Assembly: GCF_014196625.1 (NCBI RefSeq)
Contig: NZ_JACIDZ010000012.1
Location: 1 to 64,000 of the forward strand
Source: Martelella radicis
GTDB taxonomy: Bacteria > Pseudomonadota > Alphaproteobacteria > Rhizobiales > Rhizobiaceae
Reading direction: 5' to 3'
Length of the DNA: 64,000 bases
The translations under genes were made by a program, and so were the position numbers. Shown piece after piece: positions 34,482 to 43,866 of this stretch. Every line of letters begins with the position of its first letter. Position 1 is the stretch's first letter. The notes beneath the pieces are model-generated. The model was not told where the DNA came from. It worked only from the letters and a program-made list of their open reading frames with translations, and ran no database searches.

Positions 34482-35444
34482 TCAGGCCGGGAAACGCTTT
34501 CTGAGAAAGCCATCGATGAAATCCACGGCCCTTTCTTCCAGCAGCGGAAAGCCGAGATTTCGGGCCGTCTCGGCTGCAAAACAGGCCGGGAAATCCTGTG
34601 GTCCGTAGACCGGCGGATCGGTGCGGTCGATCAGCGACAACAAGTCCTCGCCCGCCCGTTCGGCAAGCGCTGCAAGCAGCACTTCGACCGTCAGCGAGAC
34701 GCCGGGCATGACGAGCGCGCGTGCCTCAGCCGGGATCGGTCCTTCAAGGTTTGCCGCGTGGATGAGCTGCGCGACCGCCGTTTCCGGCGAGGCCAGCCAG
34801 TGGCGCACGTCGTCCGAGGCGGGAAGAACCGCGCGGCGACCTTCCAGCGGTTCACGGATGATGTTGGAAAAGAAACCGGAATTGCCATGGGTGGCCTCGC
34901 CGGGCCTCACCGCGATTGTCGGCAGGCGCAGGCAGATGCCGTCGACAAAGCCCATGCGCGAATAGTCGGCGATGATCGCCTCGCTCATCAGCTTCTGCGT
35001 GCCGTAGGAACTGTCCGGCCGGGGCTGAACCGCGTCATCAATGAGGGCCGGGAAGGGGGCGCCATAGACCCCGATCGAGGAGGCATGGACAAGGCGCGGG
35101 CAATAGTCATCGCCGGCAAGCCGGATCGCTTCCACAGTGGCCCGCACAGTATCGAAATTGATATGATATCCGATGGAAAAATTGCTGTCGGCCTGGCCCA
35201 TGGCGGTGGCGGCGACGTGAAAGATCACGTCCGGTCGGGACGCCACCAGCCGGTCTATGGTTTCGAAATCCGCCGCATCCCCCGTCACCCAATGCGTGGC
35301 TTCCCCTTCGATATCGCTCTTGCGGATATCGGAGAGGATGAGCGCGTCAAGCCGCTCTCGGCCGAGCGCGCCGCGTGTAATCAGCGTACGGGCGAGACTG
35401 GCGCCGATCATGCCGGAGGCGCCGATGATGGCGACGGAGGCCAT
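34482..35444 (-). CDS. NAD-dependent epimerase/dehydratase, DenD-like
   Basis: A 320-residue extended short-chain dehydrogenase. The nucleotide motif ASVAIIGASGMIGASLARTL is at the N-terminus, catalytic Ser in VHASSIGVYGAPF and Tyr-Lys in SSYGTQKLMSEAII. RLPTIAVRPG and the ending AVDFIDGFLRKRFPA match D-erythronate dehydrogenase (DenD)-like proteins. It would oxidise a sugar acid or related hydroxy-acid. It is the second gene of a minus-strand pair behind the amidohydrolase at 35460, 15 bases apart. Exact substrate unknown. Confidence 0.85.
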   Translation of the reverse strand: MASVAIIGASGMIGASLARTLITRGALGRERLDALILSDIRKSDIEGEATHWVTGDAADFETIDRLVASRPDVIFHVAATAMGQADSNFSIGYHINFDTVRATVEAIRLAGDDYCPRLVHASSIGVYGAPFPALIDDAVQPRPDSSYGTQKLMSEAIIADYSRMGFVDGICLRLPTIAVRPGEATHGNSGFFSNIIREPLEGRRAVLPASDDVRHWLASPETAVAQLIHAANLEGPIPAEARALVMPGVSLTVEVLLAALAERAGEDLLSLIDRTDPPVYGPQDFPACFAAETARNLGFPLLEERAVDFIDGFLRKRFPA

Positions 35445-35459
35445 GGGCGATCTCCTCCC

Positions 35460-36965
35460 TTACACTTTCACACGCGGATAAAGGCCGATTTCGCGCGTCG
35501 TTGCCGTGTCGTACATCTGGTCGAGATAGGGCCGAACTTCGGCCGCACCCTTGCTCATTTCCGGGCAGTGGTCACGCTCGAATTTCGCAGCCGCCTCGGC
35601 GATTTCCCCACGCAGATCGTTCTCGTTGACGGTTGTGAGCTTGCGATCCTCCATCACCAGCTTGCCGCCGACGATCGAATGGGTGACGACATCGGAATTG
35701 ACCGAGAAGGCGATCTTCTTGATCGGGTCATGCAGCGGCATGAAGCCCCAGTCGGTCTTGTCCATCAGGATGACGTCGGCGAGCATGCCTTCCTCCAGCG
35801 TGCCGACTTCCTTCTCCATAAGGCTGGAGCGGGCGGCAGACGTGGTTGCCATGTCGTAGACCTCATGGGCCGAGATCCAGTCATTGTAGTCGAATGTGCC
35901 GATTTTGTGCAGGCCGGCGGCCGCCTTGAAGGCGACGAAGATATCGGCGGTGTCGGCAGAGGCCACGCCATCGCAGCCGAGCGCGACATTGACGCCGGCA
36001 TTCATCATCCGCCGCACCGGTGAAACGCCGGAACCGAGCTTCAGATTTGCCAGCGGATTATGCGTCGTCGAGCAGCGGGCCTCGCCCATCGTCGCGATGT
36101 CCTCATCGGTCAGCCAGATCGCGTGGTTCATGGTCAGGCGATGGGTCATCAGGCCCATATCCTTCAGGAACTGAACCAGCGTGCGGCCGTACTTCTCCTC
36201 GCCGGTCACGGCCTGGGTCTTGGTTTCCAGCACATGGCAGTGGACCGGCAGGTCGCGCGCTTCGGAAAGGCTTGCCACCTCCTGCAGCAGTTTCTCCGAG
36301 CAGCGTTGCGGCCCGCAAGGGCCGAGGATGATGCGCATATTGTCCTTGCCGTGCCACTTGCCAGACAATTCCTCGAACAATTCGATCTGCGCCTTCCAGT
36401 CGGGCGCGGGCATGGCATCGAGACGCGCTTTCATGTCCGCCGGTACGAGATCGCCGACGAAGGGCAGGCTGTTGCAATAGCTTTCGTCCCACATCGACGC
36501 GGTGATCCAGCCGCGCAGGCCTGCGTCGCGGAAGGCGGTCGCGGTCGCGTCGACGGCTTCCGGCGTGCCGGAGATGTTGATCACATCGTCCTGCAGCGTG
36601 GTGACGCCCGAGCGCAGCGAGATGATCGCGACCAGCATGGCGCGCAGATAATGCTCGCGCCAGCTCATCGCCGGCGAGCCGAAGGGCGGATAGACCTCCG
36701 ACAGCCAGATTTCGAGCGGCAGGTTGTCATAACGGCCCATCTCGAAGCCCTCATTGGAATGCATGTGCGCATCGATGAAGCCGGGCATGACCAGCTTGTC
36801 GGTGGCATCGATCACCTGCAGGTCCTGAAAGGCGGCGGCGCGTGCCGAAAGATCACCGCCTTTGCCTATTATCCGGTCACCATCGATCAGCACATCGCCG
36901 CGCGCAAAGCTGTGCGCGCCGGTTTTCTGGTTGATGACGAGGCCGTTCTTGATCAGGATTGCCAT
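35460..36965 (-). CDS. Amidohydrolase family protein (deaminase/chlorohydrolase-like)
   Basis: A 501-residue metal-dependent amidohydrolase resembling TrzA/AtzB and 5-methylthioadenosine/S-adenosylhomocysteine deaminases. Metal motifs are GFIDAHMHSNEGFEMG near residue 62, DLPVHCHVLETKTQAVTGEE, LTMNHAIWLTDEDI and NVALGCDGVASADTADIFVA. The start is ATG at 36965. It is divergent from the LysR gene at 37101, with the AAATTGCATWA word between them, and precedes the DenD-like gene. A role in deaminating or dehalogenating an N-heterocycle, possibly a purine-like base, fits the nucleoside module on the other side. Confidence 0.88.
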   Translation of the reverse strand: MAILIKNGLVINQKTGAHSFARGDVLIDGDRIIGKGGDLSARAAAFQDLQVIDATDKLVMPGFIDAHMHSNEGFEMGRYDNLPLEIWLSEVYPPFGSPAMSWREHYLRAMLVAIISLRSGVTTLQDDVINISGTPEAVDATATAFRDAGLRGWITASMWDESYCNSLPFVGDLVPADMKARLDAMPAPDWKAQIELFEELSGKWHGKDNMRIILGPCGPQRCSEKLLQEVASLSEARDLPVHCHVLETKTQAVTGEEKYGRTLVQFLKDMGLMTHRLTMNHAIWLTDEDIATMGEARCSTTHNPLANLKLGSGVSPVRRMMNAGVNVALGCDGVASADTADIFVAFKAAAGLHKIGTFDYNDWISAHEVYDMATTSAARSSLMEKEVGTLEEGMLADVILMDKTDWGFMPLHDPIKKIAFSVNSDVVTHSIVGGKLVMEDRKLTTVNENDLRGEIAEAAAKFERDHCPEMSKGAAEVRPYLDQMYDTATTREIGLYPRVKV

Positions 36966-37006
36966 GCTTTACTCCGTTTGGCCGCCGCTTTGTTCGGGCG
37001 GCATGA

Positions 37007-37017
37007 AAATTGCATAA
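37007..37017. promoter_or_regulatory. AAATTGCATWA word, copy 3
   Basis: AAATTGCATAA lies 42 bases before the amidohydrolase ATG and about 84 bases before the LysR start, in a divergent gap of about 135 bases. This is the classic location of a LysR operator. Confidence 0.55.
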
Positions 37018-37100
37018 TTGTCTATCGGGGATGACGTTAAGCCGACCGGGGCGCCTGTGGTGGGGGCGAACCGGCGAGCCTTGTGAAAGGAATCCATGTT

Positions 37101-38084
37101 TTGGCCACACCAGCCGGAGACCACGGACTTGACCTGCGCCTGATGCGCATTCTCGACGTGCTGCTTGATGAATGCAGCGTCTCGAAGACCGCCACGATAC
37201 TCGGACAGAGCCAGCCTTCCGTTTCGCTCGCGCTGAAGCGGCTTCGCGAAATTCTCGGGGATCCGCTGCTGGTGCGCTCCGGCGTGAAGCTGATCCCGAC
37301 GGAGAAGGGCATTGCGATCCGCGCCCAGGTGTCCAACATCCTGCGCGAGATCGATGCGCTCGCCGTCTCCGAGGATACGTTCGATCCGGCGAGCTACAAT
37401 CGCCGCTTCCGCGTTTACGCCGCCAATTGCCTCGGCACCTTCTTCATGCCGCGCATCGGTGAACTGGTGCGCCGCGAAGCGCCCAACATGCCGCTCGATT
37501 TCTGCACGATTCCCGAAGAATCCCGGATATTTACCGAGCTCGAGGAGGGGAAGCTCGACCTGGTGATCGGCAACTGGCCGCTGCCGCGCGACTACCTGCG
37601 CTTTGCGCCCTTGCTTGAGACCGATATCGTTCTCGTGATGCGCAACGAACATCCGCTCGCCGGCCGTTCCCGCATCGACCTCCAGGAATATCTGAACCTC
37701 GACCATCTTTCGCCGACGCCGCATACGAGCCCGGCCATCAGCCCCATCGACGGTCAGCTCGCCCAGCTTGATGCCAAGCGCGAGATCGCCATGTCGGTTG
37801 CCGAGTTCACGCTGGTGCCGCACATGCTGGCGCGCACCGATCTGGTGTTCACCAGCAGCCGCCCCTTTGCCGAGCAGATGGCGCAATCCGGCGCCTTCTC
37901 GGTTGTCGGCGCGCCGGCGGAACTCGCCCGGATGAGCTTTTACACGCTGTGGCATGAACGGTCGCATCTCTCCCCCGGCAATCAGTGGTTCAGGAAATTG
38001 TTGCGCCGGGTTGCCAAAGAGATAAGCGAATTCACACCCCATCCATCAAGTGAAACTTCGCCCGAAGCCATTAGTGGGAACTAA
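37101..38084 (+). CDS. LysR family regulator, module B
   Basis: A 327-residue LysR-type regulator, paralogous to that at 21169. HTH segment LLDECSVSKTATILGQSQPS and VSLALKRLREILGDPLLVRS, then the effector domain. TTG at 37101 has AAAGGA upstream; an in-frame GTG at 37083 would add six residues and cannot be excluded. It is divergent from the amidohydrolase gene and 166 bases ahead of the importer operon, so it may control both sides. Confidence 0.9.
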   Translation: MATPAGDHGLDLRLMRILDVLLDECSVSKTATILGQSQPSVSLALKRLREILGDPLLVRSGVKLIPTEKGIAIRAQVSNILREIDALAVSEDTFDPASYNRRFRVYAANCLGTFFMPRIGELVRREAPNMPLDFCTIPEESRIFTELEEGKLDLVIGNWPLPRDYLRFAPLLETDIVLVMRNEHPLAGRSRIDLQEYLNLDHLSPTPHTSPAISPIDGQLAQLDAKREIAMSVAEFTLVPHMLARTDLVFTSSRPFAEQMAQSGAFSVVGAPAELARMSFYTLWHERSHLSPGNQWFRKLLRRVAKEISEFTPHPSSETSPEAISGN

Positions 38085-38095
38085 TAGAGTCTATT
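38071..38095. promoter_or_regulatory. Overlapping palindromes between the LysR gene and the module B operon
   Basis: TTAGT-ggga-ACTAA (38071-38084) spans the LysR stop, and AATAGA-g-TCTATT (38083-38095) overlaps its right edge. They lie about 155-180 bases before the binding-protein ATG; a regulator site is possible. Confidence 0.4.
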
Positions 38096-38250
38096 GGGGC
38101 AAGGGGTCTTATGAAACGTCAATTCCTGCCGTTTAATTGGTTTCGAGAGAGCCGGTCTTCTGCGGACCTCTTCTTGACACACGGCAAGCGGCCGACCTGT
38201 CCGCGACCCGGGTTTCAGCCAATCAGACAAACAAGGGGAATTGGAACATC

Positions 38251-39282
38251 ATGCTGAAGAAACTGACCACAGCCCTTCTTGCCGGCGCCATCGGCCTGCC
38301 CGCCGCCGGCGCCTTTGCCGCTGACGATTATTCCGGCCACACGCTCGTTGTCGGCGTCTGGGGCGGCGATATCGAGCGTCTGCTGCGCGAAAACGTTGCC
38401 GAGCCGATCGAAGAGGAAACCGGCGCTTCCGTCGAATTCGTCCTCGGCGGCACGGGCGACCGCATGGCCCGAATCTATGCGGAAAAGGACAATCCGACCA
38501 TGGATGTCGCCTTCCTCAACATGTACGAGGCTCCGCAGGCGCTTTCCGATGGCATCGTTCTGCCGCCCGATCCGGAAACCGACATGTACAAGGCCATCTG
38601 GGACGGCATGAACAATGGCTGCTATGCCATGTCGCTGGTCGGCCTCGGCATTGCCTACAACAAGAACATCGTTGCCGAAGCGCCGGAATGGGAAGATATG
38701 TGGGACCCGGAATATAACGGCATGATTGCCGTTGCCCAGTATCCGGGTTCGGAGGGCGATGGCCTGATCGGCGTGGCCGCGCGCCTTGCCGGCGCCGACG
38801 AGCATGATCCCGATGCCGCTTTCGAAAAGCTTCAGGGCCTGAAGCCGATCGCCATGACCTACACCAATCTCGACGAGATCTTCGCCATGATGGATGCCGG
38901 CGAAGTGGCCATGGCGCCGATGATTTCCGGCTACGTGCTTTCCGCGCTGAAGGAACACCCCGATATCGGTTTCTCCTTCCCGACCGATCCCGGCCCGGTT
39001 CTGGTGCGCGACATGCTGTGCCTGGTCAAGGACAGCCCCGAGCCCGAACTCGCCGCAATGTTCGCCGAGAAGGCCCTCGGCGTTGCAAACCAGACCGATT
39101 ACGCCGAGCAGATCTTCTTCGGTCCGACCAACTCCATGGTCGAACTCTCCGAGGAAGCCTCCGCCGACGTGATCGACACGCCGGAAGAGGTCGAAAGCCT
39201 GGTGCAGCTTGACTGGCCCTATGTGATCGAGCAGCGCAGCGACTGGACCCAGCGCTGGAACAAGGAACTGCTCGAGCAGTAA
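38251..39282 (+). CDS. Polyamine-type ABC transporter substrate-binding protein, module B
   Basis: A 343-residue periplasmic binding protein with a Sec signal peptide (KKLTTALLAGAIGLPAAGAF then A-AD). HTLVVGVWGGDIERLLRE and FVLGGTGDRMARIYAEKDNP align with the module A protein at 25820. The ATG at 38251 follows AAGGGGAA; the frame is open upstream without a better site. It leads an operon of permeases, nucleoside phosphorylase, ATPase, kinase, glycohydrolase and creatininase. Given these partners, a nucleoside-like or modified base compound is a more likely ligand than a polyamine. Confidence 0.92.
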   Translation: MLKKLTTALLAGAIGLPAAGAFAADDYSGHTLVVGVWGGDIERLLRENVAEPIEEETGASVEFVLGGTGDRMARIYAEKDNPTMDVAFLNMYEAPQALSDGIVLPPDPETDMYKAIWDGMNNGCYAMSLVGLGIAYNKNIVAEAPEWEDMWDPEYNGMIAVAQYPGSEGDGLIGVAARLAGADEHDPDAAFEKLQGLKPIAMTYTNLDEIFAMMDAGEVAMAPMISGYVLSALKEHPDIGFSFPTDPGPVLVRDMLCLVKDSPEPELAAMFAEKALGVANQTDYAEQIFFGPTNSMVELSEEASADVIDTPEEVESLVQLDWPYVIEQRSDWTQRWNKELLEQ

Positions 39283-39354
39283 GCCCACGCCCCCTGCCGC
39301 CGCGCCGAAACCGGTGCGGCGGCATTTCGGTGACGCGGCAACCCGGTGATTTTC

Positions 39355-40203
39355 ATGAACAAACGCGCGCTCATGCTGCTGATGCCGGCACTCATCCTGT
39401 CGGGCATCGTCTTTCTGCTTCCCTTCCTGTGGCTGTTCGTCACCAGTTTCCGGGTGCAGGGGGAAGGCTCGCTGTTGATGGCGGAAGGTTTTTCCGCGGC
39501 CAATTACGCCAGGCTGGTGTCCGATACATACTTCGCCGAGGTGTTCTTCCGCACAATCTGGATGAGCGCCGCGGCAACCGCGATCTCCCTTGTCATCGCG
39601 CTGCCGATGGCGCGCCAGATCGCCGTCAGCGCCGGCCGCGCCAAGGGGCTGCTGCTAGCCCTCATTCTGGTGCCGCTCGTCTCCGGCGCGCTGCTCCCCA
39701 CACTCGGCATGCTGCATCTTCTTGGCCCGCTCGGGGTTATCAACTCCATCCTCAAGGACCTCGGCCTGATTACTCGCAGCGTCAAGTTCCTCGGCACGGT
39801 GCCGGGCGTCATCATCGGCCTGGTGCAGGCCTTCCTGCCGCTGATGCTGCTGCCGCTGGTCAACGCGCTTTCCCGCCTGCCGAAGGATGTGGAGGCCGCT
39901 GCCGAAACGCTGGGCGCGCCGACATTCATCGTCTGGCGGCGCGTCATCCTGCCGCTGATCGCGCCGGGCATCATTGCCGGCTCGGTGCTGGTGTTCTGCG
40001 CCTCGCTCACCTCCTTTGTCACGCCTCAGATCCTCGGCCAGGGCAAGATCGCCACCTTCGGCACCATGGCCTATCAGCAGGCCTCGCTTGTGCTGGACTG
40101 GCCGTTTGCCTCGGCAATCGCCGTGGTCATGCTGGCGATCCTCGCGCTCGGCCTTGCCATCGGCTCGTTTGCCTCGAAACTGCTCGCACGGAGGCCCGCA
40201 TGA
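39355..40203 (+). CDS. ABC transporter permease (PotB-like), module B
   Basis: A 282-residue permease with about six hydrophobic segments and the EAA loop EAAAETLGAPTFIVWRRVIL followed by PLIAPGIIAG. The ATG at 39355 is taken; a GTG at 39346 is also in frame and neither has a strong ribosome site. Its stop overlaps the next permease start (ATGA), so the pair is coupled. Together they correspond to the two halves of the fused permease in module A. Confidence 0.92.
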   Translation: MNKRALMLLMPALILSGIVFLLPFLWLFVTSFRVQGEGSLLMAEGFSAANYARLVSDTYFAEVFFRTIWMSAAATAISLVIALPMARQIAVSAGRAKGLLLALILVPLVSGALLPTLGMLHLLGPLGVINSILKDLGLITRSVKFLGTVPGVIIGLVQAFLPLMLLPLVNALSRLPKDVEAAAETLGAPTFIVWRRVILPLIAPGIIAGSVLVFCASLTSFVTPQILGQGKIATFGTMAYQQASLVLDWPFASAIAVVMLAILALGLAIGSFASKLLARRPA

Positions 40204-40994
40204 AGACCTATGGGTTCGCGGTTTCGGCCCGCTTTGTCTGGACCGTTCTCGCCTTCGTTTTTCTTCTGGCGCCGATCGCGGTGCTGATCTTCGCGTCCTT
40301 CGACGATGCGAGCTTCTTCCGCTTTCCGCCCAATACCTATTCGCTGCGCTGGTACGAGGCGGCCCTTGAGAGCCGTGAGTATAAAAGCGCGCTGTCGGTC
40401 TCGCTGCTGGTCGCAATCCTTGCAGGTTTCATCGCCGTCCTCTTCGGCGCCATGGCGGCCTTCGCGCTGGTGCGCTACCGGCCCGCCGGCGGGCGGATTG
40501 TCGAGGCGATCCTGATGACCCCGCTGGTGCTGCCGCTGATCGTCTGGGCGATTGCGCTTCTGCAGATCTATTCGCGTCTCGGCATGTCCGGCACACTGCC
40601 GGCACTGGTGCTCGCCCACGCGGTGATCACCATGCCCTTTTCCGTGCGCATCATGGTTTCCACCTTTGCCGATCTCGATCCGCTTCTGGAACAGGCCGCC
40701 GCCACGCTTGGCGCGTCACCCGGCCGCGTTGTCCGCCGCATCACCCTGCCGCTTGCCATGCCGGGGCTTGTCTCATCGGCTGCCTTCTCTGTGCTGATCT
40801 CCTTCAACGATGTGATTGTTTCCTCGCTGATTGCCGGCGCGCGCTGGATCACCTTTCCGGTCCGGCTTTACGCCCAGCTTCGAAGCCAGGGCATCGATCC
40901 AATCACGCTTGCCATCGGTTCGGCGATCGTCGCCTTCATCCTTGTCGCCGCGCTGATCGGCGAATTCATGTTCAAATGGTCACGCCGTCTTTGA
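40200..40994 (+). CDS. ABC transporter permease (PotC-like), module B
   Basis: A 264-residue permease with about six hydrophobic segments and EAA loop LEQAAATLGASPGRVVRRIT followed by LPLAMPGLVSS. The start overlaps the preceding stop. A 13-base gap separates it from the nucleoside phosphorylase gene, which breaks into the transporter genes ahead of the ATPase. Confidence 0.92.
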   Translation: MKTYGFAVSARFVWTVLAFVFLLAPIAVLIFASFDDASFFRFPPNTYSLRWYEAALESREYKSALSVSLLVAILAGFIAVLFGAMAAFALVRYRPAGGRIVEAILMTPLVLPLIVWAIALLQIYSRLGMSGTLPALVLAHAVITMPFSVRIMVSTFADLDPLLEQAAATLGASPGRVVRRITLPLAMPGLVSSAAFSVLISFNDVIVSSLIAGARWITFPVRLYAQLRSQGIDPITLAIGSAIVAFILVAALIGEFMFKWSRRL

Positions 40995-41007
40995 GAAAGA
41001 AAGAACA

Positions 41008-41835
41008 ATGTCCGAAGAATACCGCTATCTCAAAACCATGCCGCATTTCGTGCGCGACGGCGTGCCGCTGCTGACCGGCTTCAAACGCGACCGCATCGCC
41101 CCTTATGTGGTGCTCGCCGTCAAGGATCCGCTGGTCGTCGGTGACGGCGCGGAGGAGGACTCCCTTGCCGCCGCCCTCGACAACGCCGAAATCTCGGCAA
41201 AGACCGGCCTCTTCACCACGGTGACGGGCACTTATGACGGCGCGCCGATCTCGATCGTTTCCGGCGGCTCCGGTTCGCCCGAGGCGGAACTGGCACTGAT
41301 GGACCTGTTCAACTTCACCGATTGCACCACCGTCATCCGCATTGGCGGCTGCGGCGCGTGGAGCCCGAAGGTTGGCGTCGGCGATATCGTCATCTCCTCC
41401 GGCGCGGTGCGCGACGAAGGTATGACCAAGGCGCATGTGCGTCCCGAATATCCGGCGGTTGCCGACTGGCAGGTGGTCGGCGCGATGAAGGCGGCGGCCG
41501 ATGAGGTTGGCCATCCCTATCACATTGGCATCACCCGTTCGGGCGACAGCGAATATTGCGGCTGGGGCAAGCCGGGGCCGGGCGGCTATCTGCAGGAAGA
41601 CCACAAGCAGATCATCGATTACTGGAGCCGCGCCGGCGTGCTCAACACCGACCGCGAGGCCGCCGCGATCCTGACGCTCTGCAGCCTTTACGGCCGGCGC
41701 GGCGGGGCCGTCTGCTCGGTCGGCGACAATGTGGTGACCGGCGAATTGCACAAATCCGGTTCCGGCCAGACGGCGGCGATCACGGTCGGGCTTACCGCGC
41801 TTGCAAGGCTTTTCCGGGAGGACGCCAATGGCTGA
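41008..41835 (+). CDS. Nucleoside phosphorylase family protein
   Basis: A 275-residue phosphorylase of the uridine/purine nucleoside phosphorylase (NP-I) fold. Motifs are TVTGTYDGAPISIVSGGSGS, ELALMDLFNFTDCTTVIRIG followed by GCGAW, GVGDIVISSGAVRDEGMT and AVCSVGDNVVTGEL. The enzyme would split an N-glycosidic bond with phosphate, giving a base and a sugar 1-phosphate. It is placed between permease and ATPase genes of the importer (8-base overlap with the latter), so import and cleavage are tightly linked. Base specificity is not evident. Confidence 0.88.
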   Translation: MSEEYRYLKTMPHFVRDGVPLLTGFKRDRIAPYVVLAVKDPLVVGDGAEEDSLAAALDNAEISAKTGLFTTVTGTYDGAPISIVSGGSGSPEAELALMDLFNFTDCTTVIRIGGCGAWSPKVGVGDIVISSGAVRDEGMTKAHVRPEYPAVADWQVVGAMKAAADEVGHPYHIGITRSGDSEYCGWGKPGPGGYLQEDHKQIIDYWSRAGVLNTDREAAAILTLCSLYGRRGGAVCSVGDNVVTGELHKSGSGQTAAITVGLTALARLFREDANG

Positions 41836-42931
41836 GAAGCACGCACCCGACCATCTGGTGATCCAGAAGGTGATGAAGCATTATGGCGGCGGCGGCGAGC
41901 CGGCGCTGAAAAGCGTGTCCCTCAATGTGCGCAAGGGCGAATTCCTGGCGCTGCTCGGTCCTTCCGGCTGCGGCAAGACCACCTTGCTGAAGATCATCGC
42001 CGGCCTTGAAAAGGCGACCGAGGGCCAGATGGCGCTGGCGGGCGAGGGGCTCGATGCCATCCCGACCTACAGGCGCGATATCGGCATTGTCTTCCAGTCC
42101 TATGCGCTGTTTCCGCACATGACGGTCGATGCCAATATCCGCTTCGGCCTCGACATGCGCGGCATCAAGGGCAAGGAGGCCGATGACCGCGTCGAAGAGG
42201 CGCTCGACCTGGTCAAGCTCGATGGGCTTTCGGCCCGCATGCCGAATGCGCTTTCCGGCGGTCAGCAGCAGCGCGTGGCGCTCGCCCGTGCGCTGGTCAT
42301 CCGGCCGAAGCTTCTGCTGCTCGACGAGCCGCTTTCCAATCTCGATGCGGTGCTCAGAAAGAGCGTCCGCGTCGATATCCGCGAACTGCATGAGCGCATC
42401 GGACTGACGACGGTCATGGTCACCCATGACCAGGAGGAGGCGATGAGCATGGCCGACCGCGTGGCGGTGATGGCCAATGGCTATGTGCTGCAGCATGATA
42501 CGCCCGAGACGATCTACGAGCATCCGGCATCCGCCTTCGTGGCAACCTTTGTCGGCAGCCCGCCGGCGATCCTTCTGCCGGTGGAAAAGACAGGCGAGGG
42601 CTACGGCATTGGCGGCACGGCCTTCACCCCATCGAGCTCACTCGCCGCCGCAATCGCGATGCAAAACGGCAAGCCGGTGCTGCTGGGGCTCCGCTCCGAC
42701 CGGCTCTCCTTCGCCGATGAACCCGGTCCGCTGACGATCACCGGCGAGGTGCATTCCAGCGAATATATCGGCGGCTCCTGGCTGGTGCATGTGGCGCTCG
42801 GCGAACACCGTATCGCCGTGCCGACGCGCGAGCGCCCGCCGCAGTTCGGCGAAGTCGCCCATATCCGCATCGACGAGGCCGAGCCGCTGCTCTTCGATCC
42901 CGACACCGGCGCCAGGGTCGCGCACTCATGA
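41828..42931 (+). CDS. Polyamine-type ABC transporter ATP-binding protein, module B
   Basis: A 367-residue PotA-like ATPase: Walker A LLGPSGCGKTTLLKIIAGLE near residue 41, signature ALSGGQQQRVALARAL near 140, Walker B LLLLDEPLSNLDAV near 162, and a C-terminal TOBE region. The ATG at 41828 has GGGAGGAC upstream and overlaps the phosphorylase end. Its end overlaps the kinase start by 4 bases. It completes the module B importer. Confidence 0.93.
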   Translation: MAEKHAPDHLVIQKVMKHYGGGGEPALKSVSLNVRKGEFLALLGPSGCGKTTLLKIIAGLEKATEGQMALAGEGLDAIPTYRRDIGIVFQSYALFPHMTVDANIRFGLDMRGIKGKEADDRVEEALDLVKLDGLSARMPNALSGGQQQRVALARALVIRPKLLLLDEPLSNLDAVLRKSVRVDIRELHERIGLTTVMVTHDQEEAMSMADRVAVMANGYVLQHDTPETIYEHPASAFVATFVGSPPAILLPVEKTGEGYGIGGTAFTPSSSLAAAIAMQNGKPVLLGLRSDRLSFADEPGPLTITGEVHSSEYIGGSWLVHVALGEHRIAVPTRERPPQFGEVAHIRIDEAEPLLFDPDTGARVAHS

Positions 42932-43863
42932 ACGGCGCGATCTATTGCCTCGGGCCGCTTGTGCTCGACCGGGTGCTGACCGTCGATGACCTGCCGGGCC
43001 ACGACGAGAAAGCCTTCATCAAGAAAAAGGAAGAACGCGCCGGCGGTCCGCCGCTGAATTGCGCCTGGGCGCTGAGCCGGCTCGGCGAGGATGCGCGGCT
43101 GGTCTCCACAATCGGCGATGACGGCGAGGGCGCGATACTGATGCAGTGGCTCGCCGAGCGCGACATGAGCACCGAGGCCGTCGACGTGAAGGCCGACAGC
43201 GTCACGGCCTCCGCCACCATCATCGTCGATCGCACCGGCGAGAAGGCGATCCTGATCGATCCCGTTCCCGTCGAGACGCTGGCGGTGATCGGCGACCGTG
43301 TTTCGCTGCAGGCAGGCGATACGGTCGTCTCCAATTTCTTCCATCCGGAAGCCGTGGCGCGCATGTTCGATCGCGCAGCGAAAACCGGCATCGACCGGAT
43401 GATCGATCTGGAATTGCCGGAGATCGAACGCTGGGGCTGGCAGGCGATGGAAAACATCCTGCCCTTCGCCTCGCTGGTGGTCACCAACCGACAGGTGCTG
43501 GAGGCTTGGATGGCGCGGACGGGCAATGATCGTCCGATTGGCGAAGCCGCTGAAGATCTGGCGCACTTTCTGTCCGGCGCGGGGGCGCGCAAGGCAGTCG
43601 TCACGCTCGGCTCGGGGGGACTGGTCGCAATCGATGGCGATGCAGTGTTCTACCTTGATGCCTTCAAGGTGACGCCGCGCAACACGACGGGTGCGGGCGA
43701 TGTGTTTCTGGCAGGCCTTGCCACTGCCATGCGGCGCGGCCGCAAATTCGAAAAGGCGCTCGCCTTCGGCACGGCCGCTGCCGCGCATTTCCTGGAAACG
43801 GGACGGTGCGACGCTGCAGCCGCGGAAGCCCTGATGAAAGACAAGATGAAGGAAAGACTGTAG
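42928..43863 (+). CDS. PfkB family (ribokinase-like) carbohydrate kinase
   Basis: A 311-residue PfkB kinase. GGPPLNCAWALSRLGEDARL with STIGDDGEGAILMQWL is motif 1 and NTTGAGDVFLAGLATAMRRG holds the catalytic GAGD Asp (about residue 257). Family members phosphorylate ribose, nucleosides or other sugars. Following a nucleoside phosphorylase and preceding an ADP-ribosylglycohydrolase, it probably phosphorylates a released pentose or the nucleoside itself. The ATG overlaps the ATPase gene stop (ATGA). Confidence 0.9.
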   Translation: MNGAIYCLGPLVLDRVLTVDDLPGHDEKAFIKKKEERAGGPPLNCAWALSRLGEDARLVSTIGDDGEGAILMQWLAERDMSTEAVDVKADSVTASATIIVDRTGEKAILIDPVPVETLAVIGDRVSLQAGDTVVSNFFHPEAVARMFDRAAKTGIDRMIDLELPEIERWGWQAMENILPFASLVVTNRQVLEAWMARTGNDRPIGEAAEDLAHFLSGAGARKAVVTLGSGGLVAIDGDAVFYLDAFKVTPRNTTGAGDVFLAGLATAMRRGRKFEKALAFGTAAAAHFLETGRCDAAAAEALMKDKMKERL

Positions 43864-43866
43864 AAA

